Notes: generated by a model from the sequence alone, not told the origin. A DNA stretch of 57,772 nt from Streptococcus oralis (GCF_019929345.1 NZ_JAHZPJ010000016.1:1-57772); one strand, 5' to 3'; shown: positions 6,949 to 16,915, counted from the first letter of the stretch. Made by a program: numbers and translations.

Positions 6949-8058
6949 ATGACGTTTTTTAAATCAGGAGTTAAGAAGAGTAGATATACTCAGTTGAGTG
7001 TAGGGCTGACTACATTGTTGGTTACGAGTGCTTTTTTGTTTGGTGGTAAATCGGTTCAGGCCGACAGTGTAGCGCGTGGCGATGACTATCCGCTTCACTA
7101 TAAAAATGGTAGTGTAGAAATCGATCAGTGGCGGATGTACTCTCGCCAGTGTACCTCTTTTGCGGCCTTTCGTTTGAGTAGTGTGAATGGCTTTGAGATT
7201 CCGTCTGCTTATGGAAATGCAAATGAATGGGGGCATCGTGCTCGTCGTGAAGGCTACCGTGTGGATACTAAGCCAGAAGTTGGGGCTATTGCTTGGTCGA
7301 CAGAAGGTTATTATGGGCACGTGGCTTGGGTATCAAATGTGTCAGGGGATACGATTGAGATTGAAGAGTATAACTATGGTGTTAGGGAGAAATACAATCG
7401 TCGCAGCGTAAAAGCTAGTTCTATGACAGGCTTTATCCATTTTAAGGACTTGGTAGGGAGTGGTGGTAGAACTGGAAATCCTATCAGGTCAGAGTTGGCG
7501 TCTAGTGGGACTCATACGTTTACTCAAAAGTCCGCCATTAGAAACCAGCCGTCAAGTACAGCACAAGTTATTGACTACTACTATCCTGGTGAAAATGTTA
7601 GCTACGATCAAATCGTAGAAAAGGACGGCTATAAGTGGCTTAGTTACCTATCCTATAGTGGAACGAGAAGATATGTCCAGTATACGGAAACAGGATCAGT
7701 GGAGAATGGTTGGAAGAAGCAAAACGGTATTTGGAATTACCGTGAGAATGGGAAACTCGCAACTGGTTGGAAGAAAATAAATGGCAGTTGGTATCACTTC
7801 AAAGAAAATGGAATCATGTCAACAGGCTGGGTGAAGGATGGCTCGCATTGGTACTATCTAAAGGCATCAGGGGAGATGCAGACAGGTTGGCTCAAGGAAA
7901 ATGGAACATGGTATTATTTGGAGAGTTCAGGGGCTATGAAGTCTAGTCAGTGGTTCCAAGTAGGAGGAAAGTATTACTACGTTAATGCTTCAGGGGCTTT
8001 AGCAGTGAATACCACTGTGGATGGCTATCAAGTAGATAGTAACGGAGCTAGAATCTAG
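6949..8058 (+). CDS. cbpD: CbpD, choline-binding CHAP murein hydrolase
   Basis: The secreted 369-residue protein has a signal peptide (cut near VQA-DS, residue 38), a CHAP amidase/endopeptidase domain (about 45-160) with the catalytic Cys in RQCTSF and His in YYGHVAW, one bacterial SH3 domain (about 180-245), and four to five choline-binding repeats (GW-x-WYY type, 250-360). In competent cells it lyses non-competent siblings and releases DNA. AAGGAG lies five bases before ATG 6949. Pneumococcal CbpD has two SH3 domains and about 448 residues, so this is the shorter form with a single SH3 domain. It is followed by polA rather than by the thiamine operon, its neighbour in pneumococcus. Confidence 0.9.
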   Translation: MTFFKSGVKKSRYTQLSVGLTTLLVTSAFLFGGKSVQADSVARGDDYPLHYKNGSVEIDQWRMYSRQCTSFAAFRLSSVNGFEIPSAYGNANEWGHRARREGYRVDTKPEVGAIAWSTEGYYGHVAWVSNVSGDTIEIEEYNYGVREKYNRRSVKASSMTGFIHFKDLVGSGGRTGNPIRSELASSGTHTFTQKSAIRNQPSSTAQVIDYYYPGENVSYDQIVEKDGYKWLSYLSYSGTRRYVQYTETGSVENGWKKQNGIWNYRENGKLATGWKKINGSWYHFKENGIMSTGWVKDGSHWYYLKASGEMQTGWLKENGTWYYLESSGAMKSSQWFQVGGKYYYVNASGALAVNTTVDGYQVDSNGARI

Positions 8059-8130
8059 AAAGAATATAAAAAAGAGGACTTCATTACCATTTGCCTATTC
8101 TTTCCGATGGTATTTTTCCTTTCTTTCCTT

Positions 8131-8136
8131 TATAAT
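8131..8136 (+). promoter_or_regulatory. -10 element of polA, leaderless arrangement
   Basis: TATAAT lies only six bases before the polA ATG, so transcription would start at or next to the start codon. No Shine-Dalgarno sequence is present in the pyrimidine-rich stretch upstream, and no good -35 box was found. Confidence 0.5.
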
Positions 8137-8142
8137 GGGTGT

Positions 8143-10776
8143 ATGGACAAGAAAAAATTATTATTAATTGATGGATCTTCTGTGGCTTTTCGAGCTTTTT
8201 TTGCGCTCTATCAGCAGTTGGATCGGTTTAAAAATGCTAATGGCCTTCATACCAATGCAATTTACGGCTTTCAACTTATGTTGAATCATGTCTTAGAGCG
8301 GGTTGAGCCCAGTCATGTTTTGGTAGCCTTTGATGCAGGTAAGACGACTTTCCGAACAGAGATGTATGCAGACTACAAGGGTGGCCGTGCTAAAACTCCA
8401 GATGAGTTTCGTGAGCAATTTCCCTTCATTCGTGAGTTGTTAGACCATCTTGGGATTCGCCATTATGAGTTGGCCCAGTATGAAGCGGATGATATCATCG
8501 GGACTCTAGGTCGCTTGGCTGAGAAGGATTCCTTCGATGTGACTATTGTTAGCGGAGATAAGGATTTGATCCAGTTGACGGACGAGCATACGGTGGTCGA
8601 GATTTCCAAAAAAGGTGTGGCTGAGTTTGAGGCCTTTACGCCAGACTACCTCATGGAAAAGATGGGCCTCACACCAGCTCAGTTCATTGATCTTAAGGCC
8701 CTCATGGGGGATAAGTCTGATAATATCCCTGGCGTCACTAAGATTGGTGAAAAGACAGGTATCAAACTCTTGCTAGAACACGGTTCGCTAGAGGGTATTT
8801 ATGAAAATATCGACAGGATGAAGGCTTCTAAGATGAAGGAAAATCTCATCAATGACAAGGAACAAGCCTTTTTATCTAAAACACTAGCGACCATTGAGAC
8901 TCAGGCACCAATTGAGATTGGCCTTGATGATTTGGTCTATAATGGCCCAGATGTGGAAAATCTCGGGAAATTCTACGATGAGATGGGCTTCAAACAACTC
9001 AAACAAGCTTTAAATATTTCGTCAACGGATGCACCTGAGAGCTTGGATTACACTATTGTTGACCACGTCAGTCAAGACATGCTGAGTGCCGACTCTATCT
9101 TCCACTTTGAACTCTTTGGGGAAAACTACCATACAGATGATTTGGTTGGTTTTGCCTGGTCCTGTGGGGATAAACTTTACACTACAGATAAACTTGAGCT
9201 CTTGCAGGAGCCGTTTTTCAAGGAATTTTTAGAAAAAACACCTCTGAAAGTGTATGACTTTAAAAAAGCGAAGGTTCTTTTAAATCGCTTGGGTTTGAAT
9301 CTGCAGGCCCCTGCTTTTGACAGCCGTTTGGCAAAATACTTACTCTCAACAGTCGAGAACAATGAAATTTCAACCATTGCGAGTCTCTATGGCCAGACTT
9401 ATCTGGCTGATGATGAGACTTTCTACGGTAAGGGGGTCAAGAAAGCTATCCCTGAGAGAGAGAAATTCTTGGAGCATTTGGCTCGTAAGGTTGCTGTATT
9501 GGTTGAGACTGAGCCGGTTTTACTTGAAAAACTCAGTGAACATGGGCAGTTAGATCTCCTCTATGACATGGAGCAACCTCTGGCTTTTGTCCTTGCTAAG
9601 ATGGAAATCGCTGGAATTAAAGTTAAAAAAGAGACCCTACTTGAAATGCAGGCTGAAAATGAGGTCGTCATTGAGCAACTCACTCAAGAGATTTACGAAC
9701 TGGCTGGTGAGGAGTTTAATATCAACTCGCCTAAGCAGTTGGGCGTCCTTCTCTTTGAAAAGCTGGGTCTTCCTCTAGAATACACTAAGAAAACCAAGAC
9801 AGGTTACTCGACAGCAGTGGATGTGCTGGAGCGTCTGGCTCCTATTGCTCCGATTGTTAAGAAAATCCTCGATTACCGTCAGATTGCCAAGATTCAATCT
9901 ACCTATGTGATTGGCTTGCAGGATTGGATTTTGGATGATGGCAAGATTCACACGCGCTATGTGCAGGATTTGACTCAGACTGGGCGTTTGTCTAGTGTGG
10001 ATCCAAACTTGCAAAATATCCCTGTTCGTTTGGAACAAGGTCGCCTCATTCGTAAGGCTTTTGTGCCAGAGTGGGAGGATAGTGTCCTTCTTAGCTCCGA
10101 CTATTCACAGATTGAGTTGCGCGTTTTGGCGCATATCTCTAAGGATGAGCACTTAATCAAGGCCTTTCAAGAGGGAGCAGATATCCATACTTCAACAGCC
10201 ATGCGGGTCTTTGGCATTGAACGCCCTGAGGATGTGACTCCAAACGACCGTCGTAATGCCAAGGCAGTTAACTTTGGAGTGGTTTACGGGATTTCAGACT
10301 TTGGTTTGTCTAATAATCTGGGCATCAGCCGTAAGGAAGCAAAAGCCTACATTGACACTTACTTTGAACGCTTCCCAGGTATTAAAAACTACATGGACGA
10401 GGTGGTGCGTGAGGCGCGTGATAAGGGTTATGTAGAGACTCTCTTCAAGCGTCGTCGTGAGTTACCAGATATTAATTCGCGCAACTTCAACATTCGTGGT
10501 TTTGCAGAGCGGACTGCCATTAACTCTCCTATCCAGGGTTCGGCAGCAGATATTCTCAAAATTGCTATGATCCAGCTAGATAAAGCTCTAGTTGAAGGTG
10601 GTTATCATACCAAGATGCTGTTGCAAGTGCATGATGAAATCGTCCTTGAGGTTCCAAAGGCAGAACTAGCAGCCGTCAAAGTACTGGTGAAACAAACCAT
10701 GGAAGAAGCCATCCAACTCAGTGTTCCCCTTATCGCAGATGAAAATGAAGGGGCAACCTGGTACGAGGCTAAATAA
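8143..10776 (+). CDS. polA: DNA polymerase I
   Basis: The start is placed at ATG 8143 (MDKKKLLLIDGSSVAFR), giving 877 residues, the length I know for streptococcal PolA; the upstream ATG 8107 adds a foreign hydrophobic stretch. Order: 5'-nuclease (1-290), an exonuclease-like domain (about 300-470), polymerase (480-877) with DPNLQNIP, motif A SSDYSQIELR, motif B RRNAKAVNFGVVYG and motif C VHDEIVLE. The exonuclease domain lacks the usual DxE metal motif, so proofreading is probably absent, as in other Firmicutes. It fills gaps in replication and repair. It stands alone between cbpD and the thiamine operon. Confidence 0.97.
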   Translation: MDKKKLLLIDGSSVAFRAFFALYQQLDRFKNANGLHTNAIYGFQLMLNHVLERVEPSHVLVAFDAGKTTFRTEMYADYKGGRAKTPDEFREQFPFIRELLDHLGIRHYELAQYEADDIIGTLGRLAEKDSFDVTIVSGDKDLIQLTDEHTVVEISKKGVAEFEAFTPDYLMEKMGLTPAQFIDLKALMGDKSDNIPGVTKIGEKTGIKLLLEHGSLEGIYENIDRMKASKMKENLINDKEQAFLSKTLATIETQAPIEIGLDDLVYNGPDVENLGKFYDEMGFKQLKQALNISSTDAPESLDYTIVDHVSQDMLSADSIFHFELFGENYHTDDLVGFAWSCGDKLYTTDKLELLQEPFFKEFLEKTPLKVYDFKKAKVLLNRLGLNLQAPAFDSRLAKYLLSTVENNEISTIASLYGQTYLADDETFYGKGVKKAIPEREKFLEHLARKVAVLVETEPVLLEKLSEHGQLDLLYDMEQPLAFVLAKMEIAGIKVKKETLLEMQAENEVVIEQLTQEIYELAGEEFNINSPKQLGVLLFEKLGLPLEYTKKTKTGYSTAVDVLERLAPIAPIVKKILDYRQIAKIQSTYVIGLQDWILDDGKIHTRYVQDLTQTGRLSSVDPNLQNIPVRLEQGRLIRKAFVPEWEDSVLLSSDYSQIELRVLAHISKDEHLIKAFQEGADIHTSTAMRVFGIERPEDVTPNDRRNAKAVNFGVVYGISDFGLSNNLGISRKEAKAYIDTYFERFPGIKNYMDEVVREARDKGYVETLFKRRRELPDINSRNFNIRGFAERTAINSPIQGSAADILKIAMIQLDKALVEGGYHTKMLLQVHDEIVLEVPKAELAAVKVLVKQTMEEAIQLSVPLIADENEGATWYEAK

Positions 10777-10788
10777 GAAAGCTAGGAT

Positions 10789-10821
10789 AGAGTTTGAAGC
10801 ATTTGACTTCAAACTCTTTTT
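10789..10821 (+). terminator. Terminator of polA
   Basis: AGAGTTTGAAG (10789-10799) pairs perfectly with CTTCAAACTCT (10807-10817) and a T-run follows. Confidence 0.9.
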
Positions 10822-10887
10822 CATGATTTTCTGTAAGCAGTTTCCTTGACTTTTCCTTGTATTTGCGTTACTATATGTCCATATAAG

Positions 10888-10975
<88 letters not shown>

Positions 10976-10988
10976 GCCGAATTCTGCA

Positions 10989-11020
10989 CCTTTTCCATAT
11001 ATGGCAAAGGTTTTTCTTTT
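10989..11020 (+). terminator. Riboswitch-controlled terminator
   Basis: CCTTT pairs with AAAGG around the self-complementary CCATATATGG, and a TTTTTCTTTT tract follows. It sits between the TPP aptamer and the first gene of the operon, the normal place for the expression platform. Confidence 0.8.
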
Positions 11021-11051
11021 TGTCAAAGGAAAGCGAGAAGAGGAGGTTTTT

Positions 11052-11342
11052 ATGAAAGCAAACATTGCCTTGCAAGTTTTACCCCTATCACAGGGGATTG
11101 ATCGAATTGCTATTATCGATCAGGTGATTGCTTATCTGCAAGCTCAGTCCGTGATCATGGTGGTGACACCATTTGAAACGGTTTTGGAAGGGGAGTTTGA
11201 TGAGCTCATGCGTATTCTCAAAGAAGCGCTTGAAGTGGCTGGGCAGGAGGCAGATAATGTCTTTGCCAATGTCAAAATAAATGTAGGAGAAATTTTAAGT
11301 ATTGATGAGAAACTTGAAAAGTATACTGAGACGACACATTAG
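11052..11342 (+). CDS. MTH1187/YkoF-type thiamine-binding protein
   Basis: The ATG at 11052 follows GAGGAGG; the longer frame from 11001 runs through the riboswitch terminator and is not real. The 96-residue product (IALQVLPLSQG, VVTPFETVLEGEFDELM, NVFANVKINVGE) is of the PF01910 family, small ferredoxin-like proteins that bind thiamine or related pyrimidines in the cytoplasm. It is first in the riboswitch operon and overlaps the permease gene by 38 bases. Its role with the transporter is probably to bind the imported ligand (inference). Confidence 0.85.
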   Translation: MKANIALQVLPLSQGIDRIAIIDQVIAYLQAQSVIMVVTPFETVLEGEFDELMRILKEALEVAGQEADNVFANVKINVGEILSIDEKLEKYTETTH

Positions 11343-12063
11343 TCTATTGGGTTTTCTAGGAGTCTTGTCAATCTGGCAGTTAGCAGGAATATTCAAACTT
11401 TTACCCAAGTTTATTCTGCCAACCCCTTTTGAAATTCTCCAGGCCTTTGCTCGTGACAGAGAATTTCTCTGGCACCATAGCTGGGCGACCTTGAGAGTGG
11501 CTTTACTCGGACTAGTCTTAGGAGTCTTGATTGCCTGTCTCATGGCGGTGCTTATGGACAGTCTGACTTGGCTCAATGACTTGATTTACCCTATGATGGT
11601 GGTTGTCCAGACCATTCCGACCATTGCTATAGCTCCTATCCTGGTCTTGTGGCTAGGCTATGGAATTTTGCCTAAGATTGTCTTAATAATCCTGACGACA
11701 ACCTTCCCTATTATCGTCAGTATTTTGGATGGATTTAGGCATTGTGACAAGGATATGCTGACCTTATTTAGTCTGATGCGTGCAAAGCCTTGGCAAATCC
11801 TGTGGCATTTTAAAATTCCTGTCAGCCTGCCTTACTTTTATGCAGGTCTGAGGGTCAGTGTCTCCTACGCCTTTATCACAACAGTGGTATCTGAGTGGTT
11901 GGGAGGCTTTGAAGGACTAGGTGTCTACATGATTCAGTCCAAGAAACTGTTTCAGTATGATACCATGTTTGCCATTATTATTCTGGTGTCGATTATCAGC
12001 CTTTTGGGTATGAAATTGGTCGATATTAGTGAAAAATATGTGATTAAATGGAAACGTTCATAG
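11305..12063 (+). CDS. thiX: ABC permease for thiamine precursor (ThiX-like)
   Basis: This 252-residue inner component of an ABC importer has about six membrane segments and the EAA-like loop near residue 150 (LMRAKPWQILWHFKIPVSLPY), typical of the SsuC/TauC/ThiX permease group. ATG 11305 is preferred to TTG 11302. With the substrate-binding protein and ATPase that follow it forms ThiXYZ, which takes up hydroxymethylpyrimidine or a formyl-amino derivative, breakdown products of thiamine. The substrate is inferred from the riboswitch and from the THI5-like binding protein. Confidence 0.85.
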   Translation: MRNLKSILRRHISLLGFLGVLSIWQLAGIFKLLPKFILPTPFEILQAFARDREFLWHHSWATLRVALLGLVLGVLIACLMAVLMDSLTWLNDLIYPMMVVVQTIPTIAIAPILVLWLGYGILPKIVLIILTTTFPIIVSILDGFRHCDKDMLTLFSLMRAKPWQILWHFKIPVSLPYFYAGLRVSVSYAFITTVVSEWLGGFEGLGVYMIQSKKLFQYDTMFAIIILVSIISLLGMKLVDISEKYVIKWKRS

Positions 12064-12101
12064 GACAAGAACGTTTGAGAAAAAGAAAAGAGGAAATGAA
12101 A

Positions 12102-13109
12102 ATGAAGAAAACATGGAAAGTGTTTTTAACGCTTGTAACGGCTTTTGTAGCTGTCGTGTTGGTGGCTTGTGGTCAAGGAACTGCTTCTAAGGACAACAAA
12201 GAAGCAGAAGTCAAGAAGATTGACTTTATCCTAGACTGGACACCAAATACCAACCACACAGGACTTTATGTGGCTAAGGAAAAAGGCTATTTCAAAGAAG
12301 CTGGAGTGGATGTTGACTTGAAATTGCCACCTGAAGAAAGCTCATCTGACTTGGTGATTAATGGCAAGGCACCATTTGCAGTGTATTTCCAAGACTACAT
12401 GGCTAAGAAATTGGAAAAAGGGGCAGGAATCACTGCCGTTGCCGCTATCGTTGAGCACAATACATCAGGGATCATCTCACGTAAATCTGACAATGTCACC
12501 AGTCCAAAAGACTTGGTTGGGAAGAAATACGGTACTTGGAATGACCCGACTGAGCTTGCTATGTTGAAAACCTTGGTAGAATCACAAGGTGGAGACTTTG
12601 AGAAGGTCGAAAAAGTACCAAACAATGACTCAAACTCGATCACACCGATTGCCAATGGCGTCTTTGACACTGCTTGGATTTACTACGGTTGGGATGGTAT
12701 CCTTGCCAAATCGCAAGGCGTAGATGCTAACTTCATGTACTTGAAAGACTATGTCAAGGAGTTTGACTACTACTCACCAGTTATCATCGCTAACAACGAC
12801 TATCTCAAAGACAACAAAGAAGAAGCTCGCAAAGTCATCCAAGCTATTAAAAAAGGCTACCAATATGCCATGGAACACCCAGAAGAAGCTGCCGATATCC
12901 TCATCAAGAATGCACCTGAACTCAAGGAAAAACGTGATTTTGTCATCGAATCTCAAAAATACTTGTCAAAAGAATACGCAAGCGATAAGGAAAAATGGGG
13001 ACAATTTGACGCTGACCGCTGGAATGCCTTCTACAAATGGGATAAAGAACATGGTATCCTAAAAGAAGACTTGACTGACAAGGGCTTCACTAACGAATTT
13101 GTAAAATAA
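12102..13109 (+). CDS. thiY: Thiamine-precursor binding lipoprotein (NMT1/THI5-like)
   Basis: ATG 12102 is spaced best from AGAGGA; ATG 12096 is possible. The 335-residue protein has a lipobox (VVLVACG) and the NMT1/THI5 opening FILDWTPNTNHTGLYVAKEK with GYFKEAGVDVDL. The family binds pyrimidine precursors of thiamine at the outer face of the membrane and hands them to the ThiX permease. The Cys-rich HCCCXC motif of fungal THI5, used for synthesis, is absent, so this is a transport protein. Expression follows the TPP riboswitch. Confidence 0.9.
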   Translation: MKKTWKVFLTLVTAFVAVVLVACGQGTASKDNKEAEVKKIDFILDWTPNTNHTGLYVAKEKGYFKEAGVDVDLKLPPEESSSDLVINGKAPFAVYFQDYMAKKLEKGAGITAVAAIVEHNTSGIISRKSDNVTSPKDLVGKKYGTWNDPTELAMLKTLVESQGGDFEKVEKVPNNDSNSITPIANGVFDTAWIYYGWDGILAKSQGVDANFMYLKDYVKEFDYYSPVIIANNDYLKDNKEEARKVIQAIKKGYQYAMEHPEEAADILIKNAPELKEKRDFVIESQKYLSKEYASDKEKWGQFDADRWNAFYKWDKEHGILKEDLTDKGFTNEFVK

Positions 13110-13837
13110 TGACAGAAATTAGACTAGAACACGTAAGCTATGCCTATGGCGATGAAAAGATTTTAGAGGATATTAACCTGCAGGTGACTTCGGGTGAAGT
13201 GGTTTCTATCCTAGGCCCAAGTGGTGTAGGCAAGACTACCCTCTTTAACCTGATTGCAGGAATTTTAGAAGTCCAGTCGGGAAGAATTGTCCTTGATGGC
13301 GAGGAAAATCCTAAGGGGCGCGTGAGTTATATGCTGCAAAAGGATCTCCTCTTGGAGCACAAAACGGTGCTTGGCAATATCATCCTGCCTCTCTTGATTC
13401 AAAAGGTGGATAAGGCGGAGGCCATTGCCCGAACGGATGACATCCTTGCGACCTTCCAGCTGACTGCTATACGAGATAAGTATCCCCATGAACTCAGTGG
13501 TGGGATGCGCCAGCGTGTAGCCTTGCTTCGTACCTACCTTTTCGGGCACAAGCTCTTTCTCTTGGATGAGGCATTTAGCGCCTTGGATGAGATGACCAAG
13601 ATGGAACTCCACGCTTGGTATCTGGAGATTCATAAGCAGCTGCAGCTGACGACCCTCATCATCACGCATAGTATCGAAGAGGCCCTCAATCTCAGCGACC
13701 GCATCTATATCTTGAAAAATCGTCCTGGGCAAATTGTTTCAGAAATTAAACTAGATTGGTCTGAAGACGAGGACAAGGAAGTCCAAAAAATTGCCTACAA
13801 ACGTCAAATCTTAGCGGAATTGGGATTAGATAAGTAG
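13109..13837 (+). CDS. thiZ: ABC ATPase of the thiamine-precursor importer
   Basis: The 242-residue ATPase has Walker A GPSGVGKTT (residue ~35), signature LSGGMRQR (~130), Walker B LFLLDEAFSALDE (~150) and the switch His in THSIEEA. It energises the ThiX/ThiY importer. Its ATG overlaps the stop of thiY by one base, so the two are translationally coupled. It is the last gene of the riboswitch operon. Confidence 0.9.
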   Translation: MTEIRLEHVSYAYGDEKILEDINLQVTSGEVVSILGPSGVGKTTLFNLIAGILEVQSGRIVLDGEENPKGRVSYMLQKDLLLEHKTVLGNIILPLLIQKVDKAEAIARTDDILATFQLTAIRDKYPHELSGGMRQRVALLRTYLFGHKLFLLDEAFSALDEMTKMELHAWYLEIHKQLQLTTLIITHSIEEALNLSDRIYILKNRPGQIVSEIKLDWSEDEDKEVQKIAYKRQILAELGLDK

Positions 13838-13844
13838 AAAAATA

Positions 13845-13887
13845 GGGAGTTGGTGAAGATTATCCTTTACCAGCGCCCTTTTTCTTT
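13845..13887 (+). terminator. Terminator of the thiamine operon
   Basis: TGGTGAAG (13851-13858) pairs with CTTTACCA (13865-13872) including one G-T pair, with an outer GGG/CCC pair and a T-rich tail. Confidence 0.65.
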
Positions 13888-13907
13888 AAAAAAATCAAAA
13901 ATTTCGG

Positions 13908-13930
13908 TATAATAGTCAAAGATAGTCAAG
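13908..13930 (+). promoter_or_regulatory. ctsR promoter with CtsR operator
   Basis: TATAAT (13908-13913) is directly followed by AGTCAAAGATAGTCAAG (13914-13930), which fits the CtsR operator, two RGTCAAA half-sites three bases apart, at all but the last base. It covers the expected transcription start, so CtsR would block its own operon until heat or protein stress inactivates it. Confidence 0.88.
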
Positions 13931-13955
13931 GTTCAAAGAAGGAGTTTGATTTACT

Positions 13956-14414
13956 ATGAGATTTAAAAATACATCAGATCATATCGAAGCCTATATCAAG
14001 GCGATTTTAGACCAATCTGGTATCGTGGAATTGCAACGGAGCCAGTTGGCAGATACCTTTCAGGTAGTACCGAGTCAGATCAACTATGTCATTAAGACCC
14101 GCTTTACTGAAAGCAGAGGTTACTTGGTTGAGAGCAAGCGTGGTGGTGGAGGCTACATTCGCATAGGGCGTATTGAGTTTTCCAGTCATCATGAGATGCT
14201 CCGCGATTTGCTTTACTCGATTGGTGAGCGAGTTAGTCAGGAGATTTATGAGGATATTCTCCAACTTTTGGTGGAGCAGGACTTGATGACTAAACAGGAG
14301 ATGACCTTGCTGACTTCAGTAGCAACAGATCGTGTCCTAGGGGAAGAATCCTCAGTTGTCCGTGCCAATATGCTCCGACAGCTATTACAAGAGGTAGATA
14401 GAAAAGAGAAGTAA
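13956..14414 (+). CDS. ctsR: CtsR, heat-shock repressor
   Basis: The 152-residue protein has an N-terminal winged helix-turn-helix (about 1-70; FQVVPSQINYVIKTRF) and the Gly-rich wing KRGGGGYIRI that is both the DNA-binding wing and the heat sensor in this family. It represses clp and related protein-quality genes. It is cotranscribed with clpC, one base apart, behind its own operator. No mcsA/mcsB genes lie between, as is usual in streptococci. Confidence 0.96.
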   Translation: MRFKNTSDHIEAYIKAILDQSGIVELQRSQLADTFQVVPSQINYVIKTRFTESRGYLVESKRGGGGYIRIGRIEFSSHHEMLRDLLYSIGERVSQEIYEDILQLLVEQDLMTKQEMTLLTSVATDRVLGEESSVVRANMLRQLLQEVDRKEK

Positions 14415-14415
14415 G

Positions 14416-16848
14416 ATGAACTATTCAAAAGCATTGAATGAATGTATCGAAAGTGCCTACATGGTTGCGAGCCATTTTGGAGCTCGTTATCTAGAGTCTT
14501 GGCATTTATTGATTGCCATGTCCAATCACAGTTACAGTGTGGCAGGTGCGACTCTAAATGATTATCCTTATGAAATGGACCGTTTAGAAGAGGTTGCGTT
14601 GGAACTGACTGAAACCGACTATAGCGAAGATGAAACCTTTACGGAATTGCCCTTTTCCCATCGTTTAGAAGTTCTCTTTGCAGAAGCAGAGTATGTAGCC
14701 TCAGTGGTCCACGCAAAGGTGCTAGGGACAGAACATGTCCTCTATGCGATCTTGCATGACGGCAATGCCTTGGCAACTCGTATCTTGGAGAGAGCGGGCT
14801 TTTCTTATGAAGACCAGAAAGATCAGGTTAGAATTGCTGCTCTTCGTCGCAATCTAGAAGAGCGTGCTGGCTGGACTAGAGAAGATCTTAAGGCTTTGCG
14901 TCAACGCCATCGCACAGTAACTGACAAGCAAAATTCTATGGCCAATATGATGGGCATGCCTCAAGCTCAAAGTGGTGGTTTAGAGGATTATACTCATGAC
15001 CTGACGGAGCAAGCGCGTTCTGGCAAGTTAGAGCCAGTTATCGGTCGAGACAAGGAAATCTCACGTATGATTCAAATCTTGAGCCGTAAAACCAAGAACA
15101 ATCCGGTCTTGGTTGGAGATGCGGGTGTCGGGAAAACAGCTTTAGCACTTGGGCTTGCCCAGCGTATTGCTAGTGGGGACGTACCAGCTGAAATGGCAAA
15201 GATGCGCGTTCTAGAGCTTGATTTGATGAATGTCGTTGCGGGGACACGTTTCCGTGGTGACTTTGAAGAGCGTATGAACAACATCATCAAGGATATCGAG
15301 GAAGATGGCAAAGTGATCCTCTTTATCGATGAACTCCACACCATCATGGGTTCTGGTAGCGGTATTGACTCGACTCTGGATGCGGCCAATATCTTGAAAC
15401 CAGCCTTGGCTCGCGGAACTCTGAGAACAGTTGGTGCAACCACTCAGGAAGAATACCAAAAACACATTGAAAAAGACGCAGCTCTTTCTCGTCGTTTTGC
15501 AAAAGTGACGATTGAAGAGCCAAGTCTAGCTGACAGTATGATCATTTTGCAAGGTTTGAAGGCTACCTATGAGAAACACCATCGTGTGCAAATCACAGAT
15601 GAAGCTGTTGAAACAGCTGTTAAGATGGCGCATCGTTACTTGACTAGTCGTCACTTGCCAGACTCTGCTATCGACCTCTTAGATGAAGCAGCAGCAACAG
15701 TGCAAAACAAATCCAAGCATGTGAAAGCAGACGAATCTGACTTGAGTCCAGCTGACAAGGCCCTGATGGATGGCAAGTGGAAACAAGCTGCCCAGCTAAT
15801 CGCAAAGGAGCAGGAAGTCCCTGTCTATAAAGACTTGGTAACAGAATCTGAAATTTTAACCACCTTGAGTCGTTTGTCAGGAATTCCAGTTCAAAAACTG
15901 ACTCAGACTGATGCCAAGAAATACCTGAACTTGGAAGCGGAGTTGCACAAACGTGTCATCGGTCAAGATAAAGCTGTTTCAAGTATTAGCCGTGCGATTC
16001 GTCGCAATCAGTCAGGTATTCGCAGTCACAAGCGTCCAATTGGTTCCTTTATGTTCCTAGGGCCGACAGGAGTCGGTAAGACCGAATTGGCAAAGGCTCT
16101 GGCAGAAGTCCTCTTTGATGACGAATCAGCCCTTATCCGCTTTGATATGAGCGAGTATATGGAGAAATTTGCGGCTAGCCGTCTCAATGGAGCTCCTCCG
16201 GGCTATGTGGGCTACGAAGAAGGTGGGGAGTTGACTGAGAAGGTTCGCAACAAACCATACTCCGTTCTTCTATTTGACGAGGTAGAAAAGGCCCACCCAG
16301 ATATCTTTAATGTCCTCTTGCAGGTTCTGGACGACGGTGTCTTGACAGATAGCAAGGGACGCAAGGTGGACTTTTCAAATACCATTATCATCATGACGTC
16401 AAACCTTGGTGCGACGGCCCTTCGTGATGATAAGACTGTTGGTTTTGGGGCCAAGGATATTCGTTTTGATCAGGAAAATATGGAAAAACGAATCTTTGAA
16501 GAGTTGAAAAAAACTTATCGACCAGAGTTTATCAACCGTATTGATGAAAAGGTGGTCTTCCATAGCTTAGATAGCAAACACATGCAAGAAATCGTTAAGA
16601 TCATGGTGAAACCATTGATTGCTAGCCTCGCTGAGAAGGGCATCGACTTGAAACTGCAAGCTTCGGCACTGAAGTTGCTAGCTAGTCACGGTTACAATCC
16701 AGAAATGGGAGCTCGCCCACTTCGCAGAACACTGCAAACAGAGGTGGAAGACAAGCTAGCTGAGCTCCTCCTCAAGGGAGAACTGGTAGCAGGCAAGACT
16801 CTCAAGATTGGTGTCAAAGCTGGTCAATTAAAATTTGATATTGCTTAA
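14416..16848 (+). CDS. clpC: ClpC, AAA+ unfoldase of the Clp protease
   Basis: The 810-residue protein has an N-terminal double Clp domain (1-150), a first AAA+ module with Walker [11 protein letters not shown] (~235) and Walker [10 protein letters not shown], and a second module with [10 protein letters not shown] (~550) and [10 protein letters not shown]. It unfolds substrates for ClpP in the cytoplasm. It follows ctsR in one operon and so falls under CtsR control. Length matches pneumococcal ClpC. Confidence 0.96.
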   Translation: MNYSKALNECIESAYMVASHFGARYLESWHLLIAMSNHSYSVAGATLNDYPYEMDRLEEVALELTETDYSEDETFTELPFSHRLEVLFAEAEYVASVVHAKVLGTEHVLYAILHDGNALATRILERAGFSYEDQKDQVRIAALRRNLEERAGWTREDLKALRQRHRTVTDKQNSMANMMGMPQAQSGGLEDYTHDLTEQARSGKLEPVIGRDKEISRMIQILSRKTKNNPVLVGDAGVGKTALALGLAQRIASGDVPAEMAKMRVLELDLMNVVAGTRFRGDFEERMNNIIKDIEEDGKVILFIDELHTIMGSGSGIDSTLDAANILKPALARGTLRTVGATTQEEYQKHIEKDAALSRRFAKVTIEEPSLADSMIILQGLKATYEKHHRVQITDEAVETAVKMAHRYLTSRHLPDSAIDLLDEAAATVQNKSKHVKADESDLSPADKALMDGKWKQAAQLIAKEQEVPVYKDLVTESEILTTLSRLSGIPVQKLTQTDAKKYLNLEAELHKRVIGQDKAVSSISRAIRRNQSGIRSHKRPIGSFMFLGPTGVGKTELAKALAEVLFDDESALIRFDMSEYMEKFAASRLNGAPPGYVGYEEGGELTEKVRNKPYSVLLFDEVEKAHPDIFNVLLQVLDDGVLTDSKGRKVDFSNTIIIMTSNLGATALRDDKTVGFGAKDIRFDQENMEKRIFEELKKTYRPEFINRIDEKVVFHSLDSKHMQEIVKIMVKPLIASLAEKGIDLKLQASALKLLASHGYNPEMGARPLRRTLQTEVEDKLAELLLKGELVAGKTLKIGVKAGQLKFDIA

Positions 16849-16854
16849 AAATGG

Positions 16855-16883
16855 AGAATCAGGAGCAATCCTGATTCTTTTTT
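16855..16883 (+). terminator. Terminator of ctsR-clpC
   Basis: AGAATCAGGA (16855-16864) pairs perfectly with TCCTGATTCT (16869-16878) around GCAA, with a T-run. Confidence 0.93.
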
Positions 16884-16915
16884 ACTACTTTTTTATAAAA
16901 AATGATAAAAAACTA

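Noticed and set aside
8107..8142. Upstream ATG that would lengthen PolA by 12 residues
   Set aside because: The extension is hydrophobic and unlike the family N-terminus, and it includes the -10 box; ATG 8143 gives the standard length.
11001..11051. Upstream start for the thiamine-binding protein
   Set aside because: It lies in the riboswitch terminator and the added residues do not match the family.
13265..13732. A 155-codon minus-strand frame inside the thiamine ATPase gene
   Set aside because: Antisense shadow of a gene with all ABC motifs; no start context.
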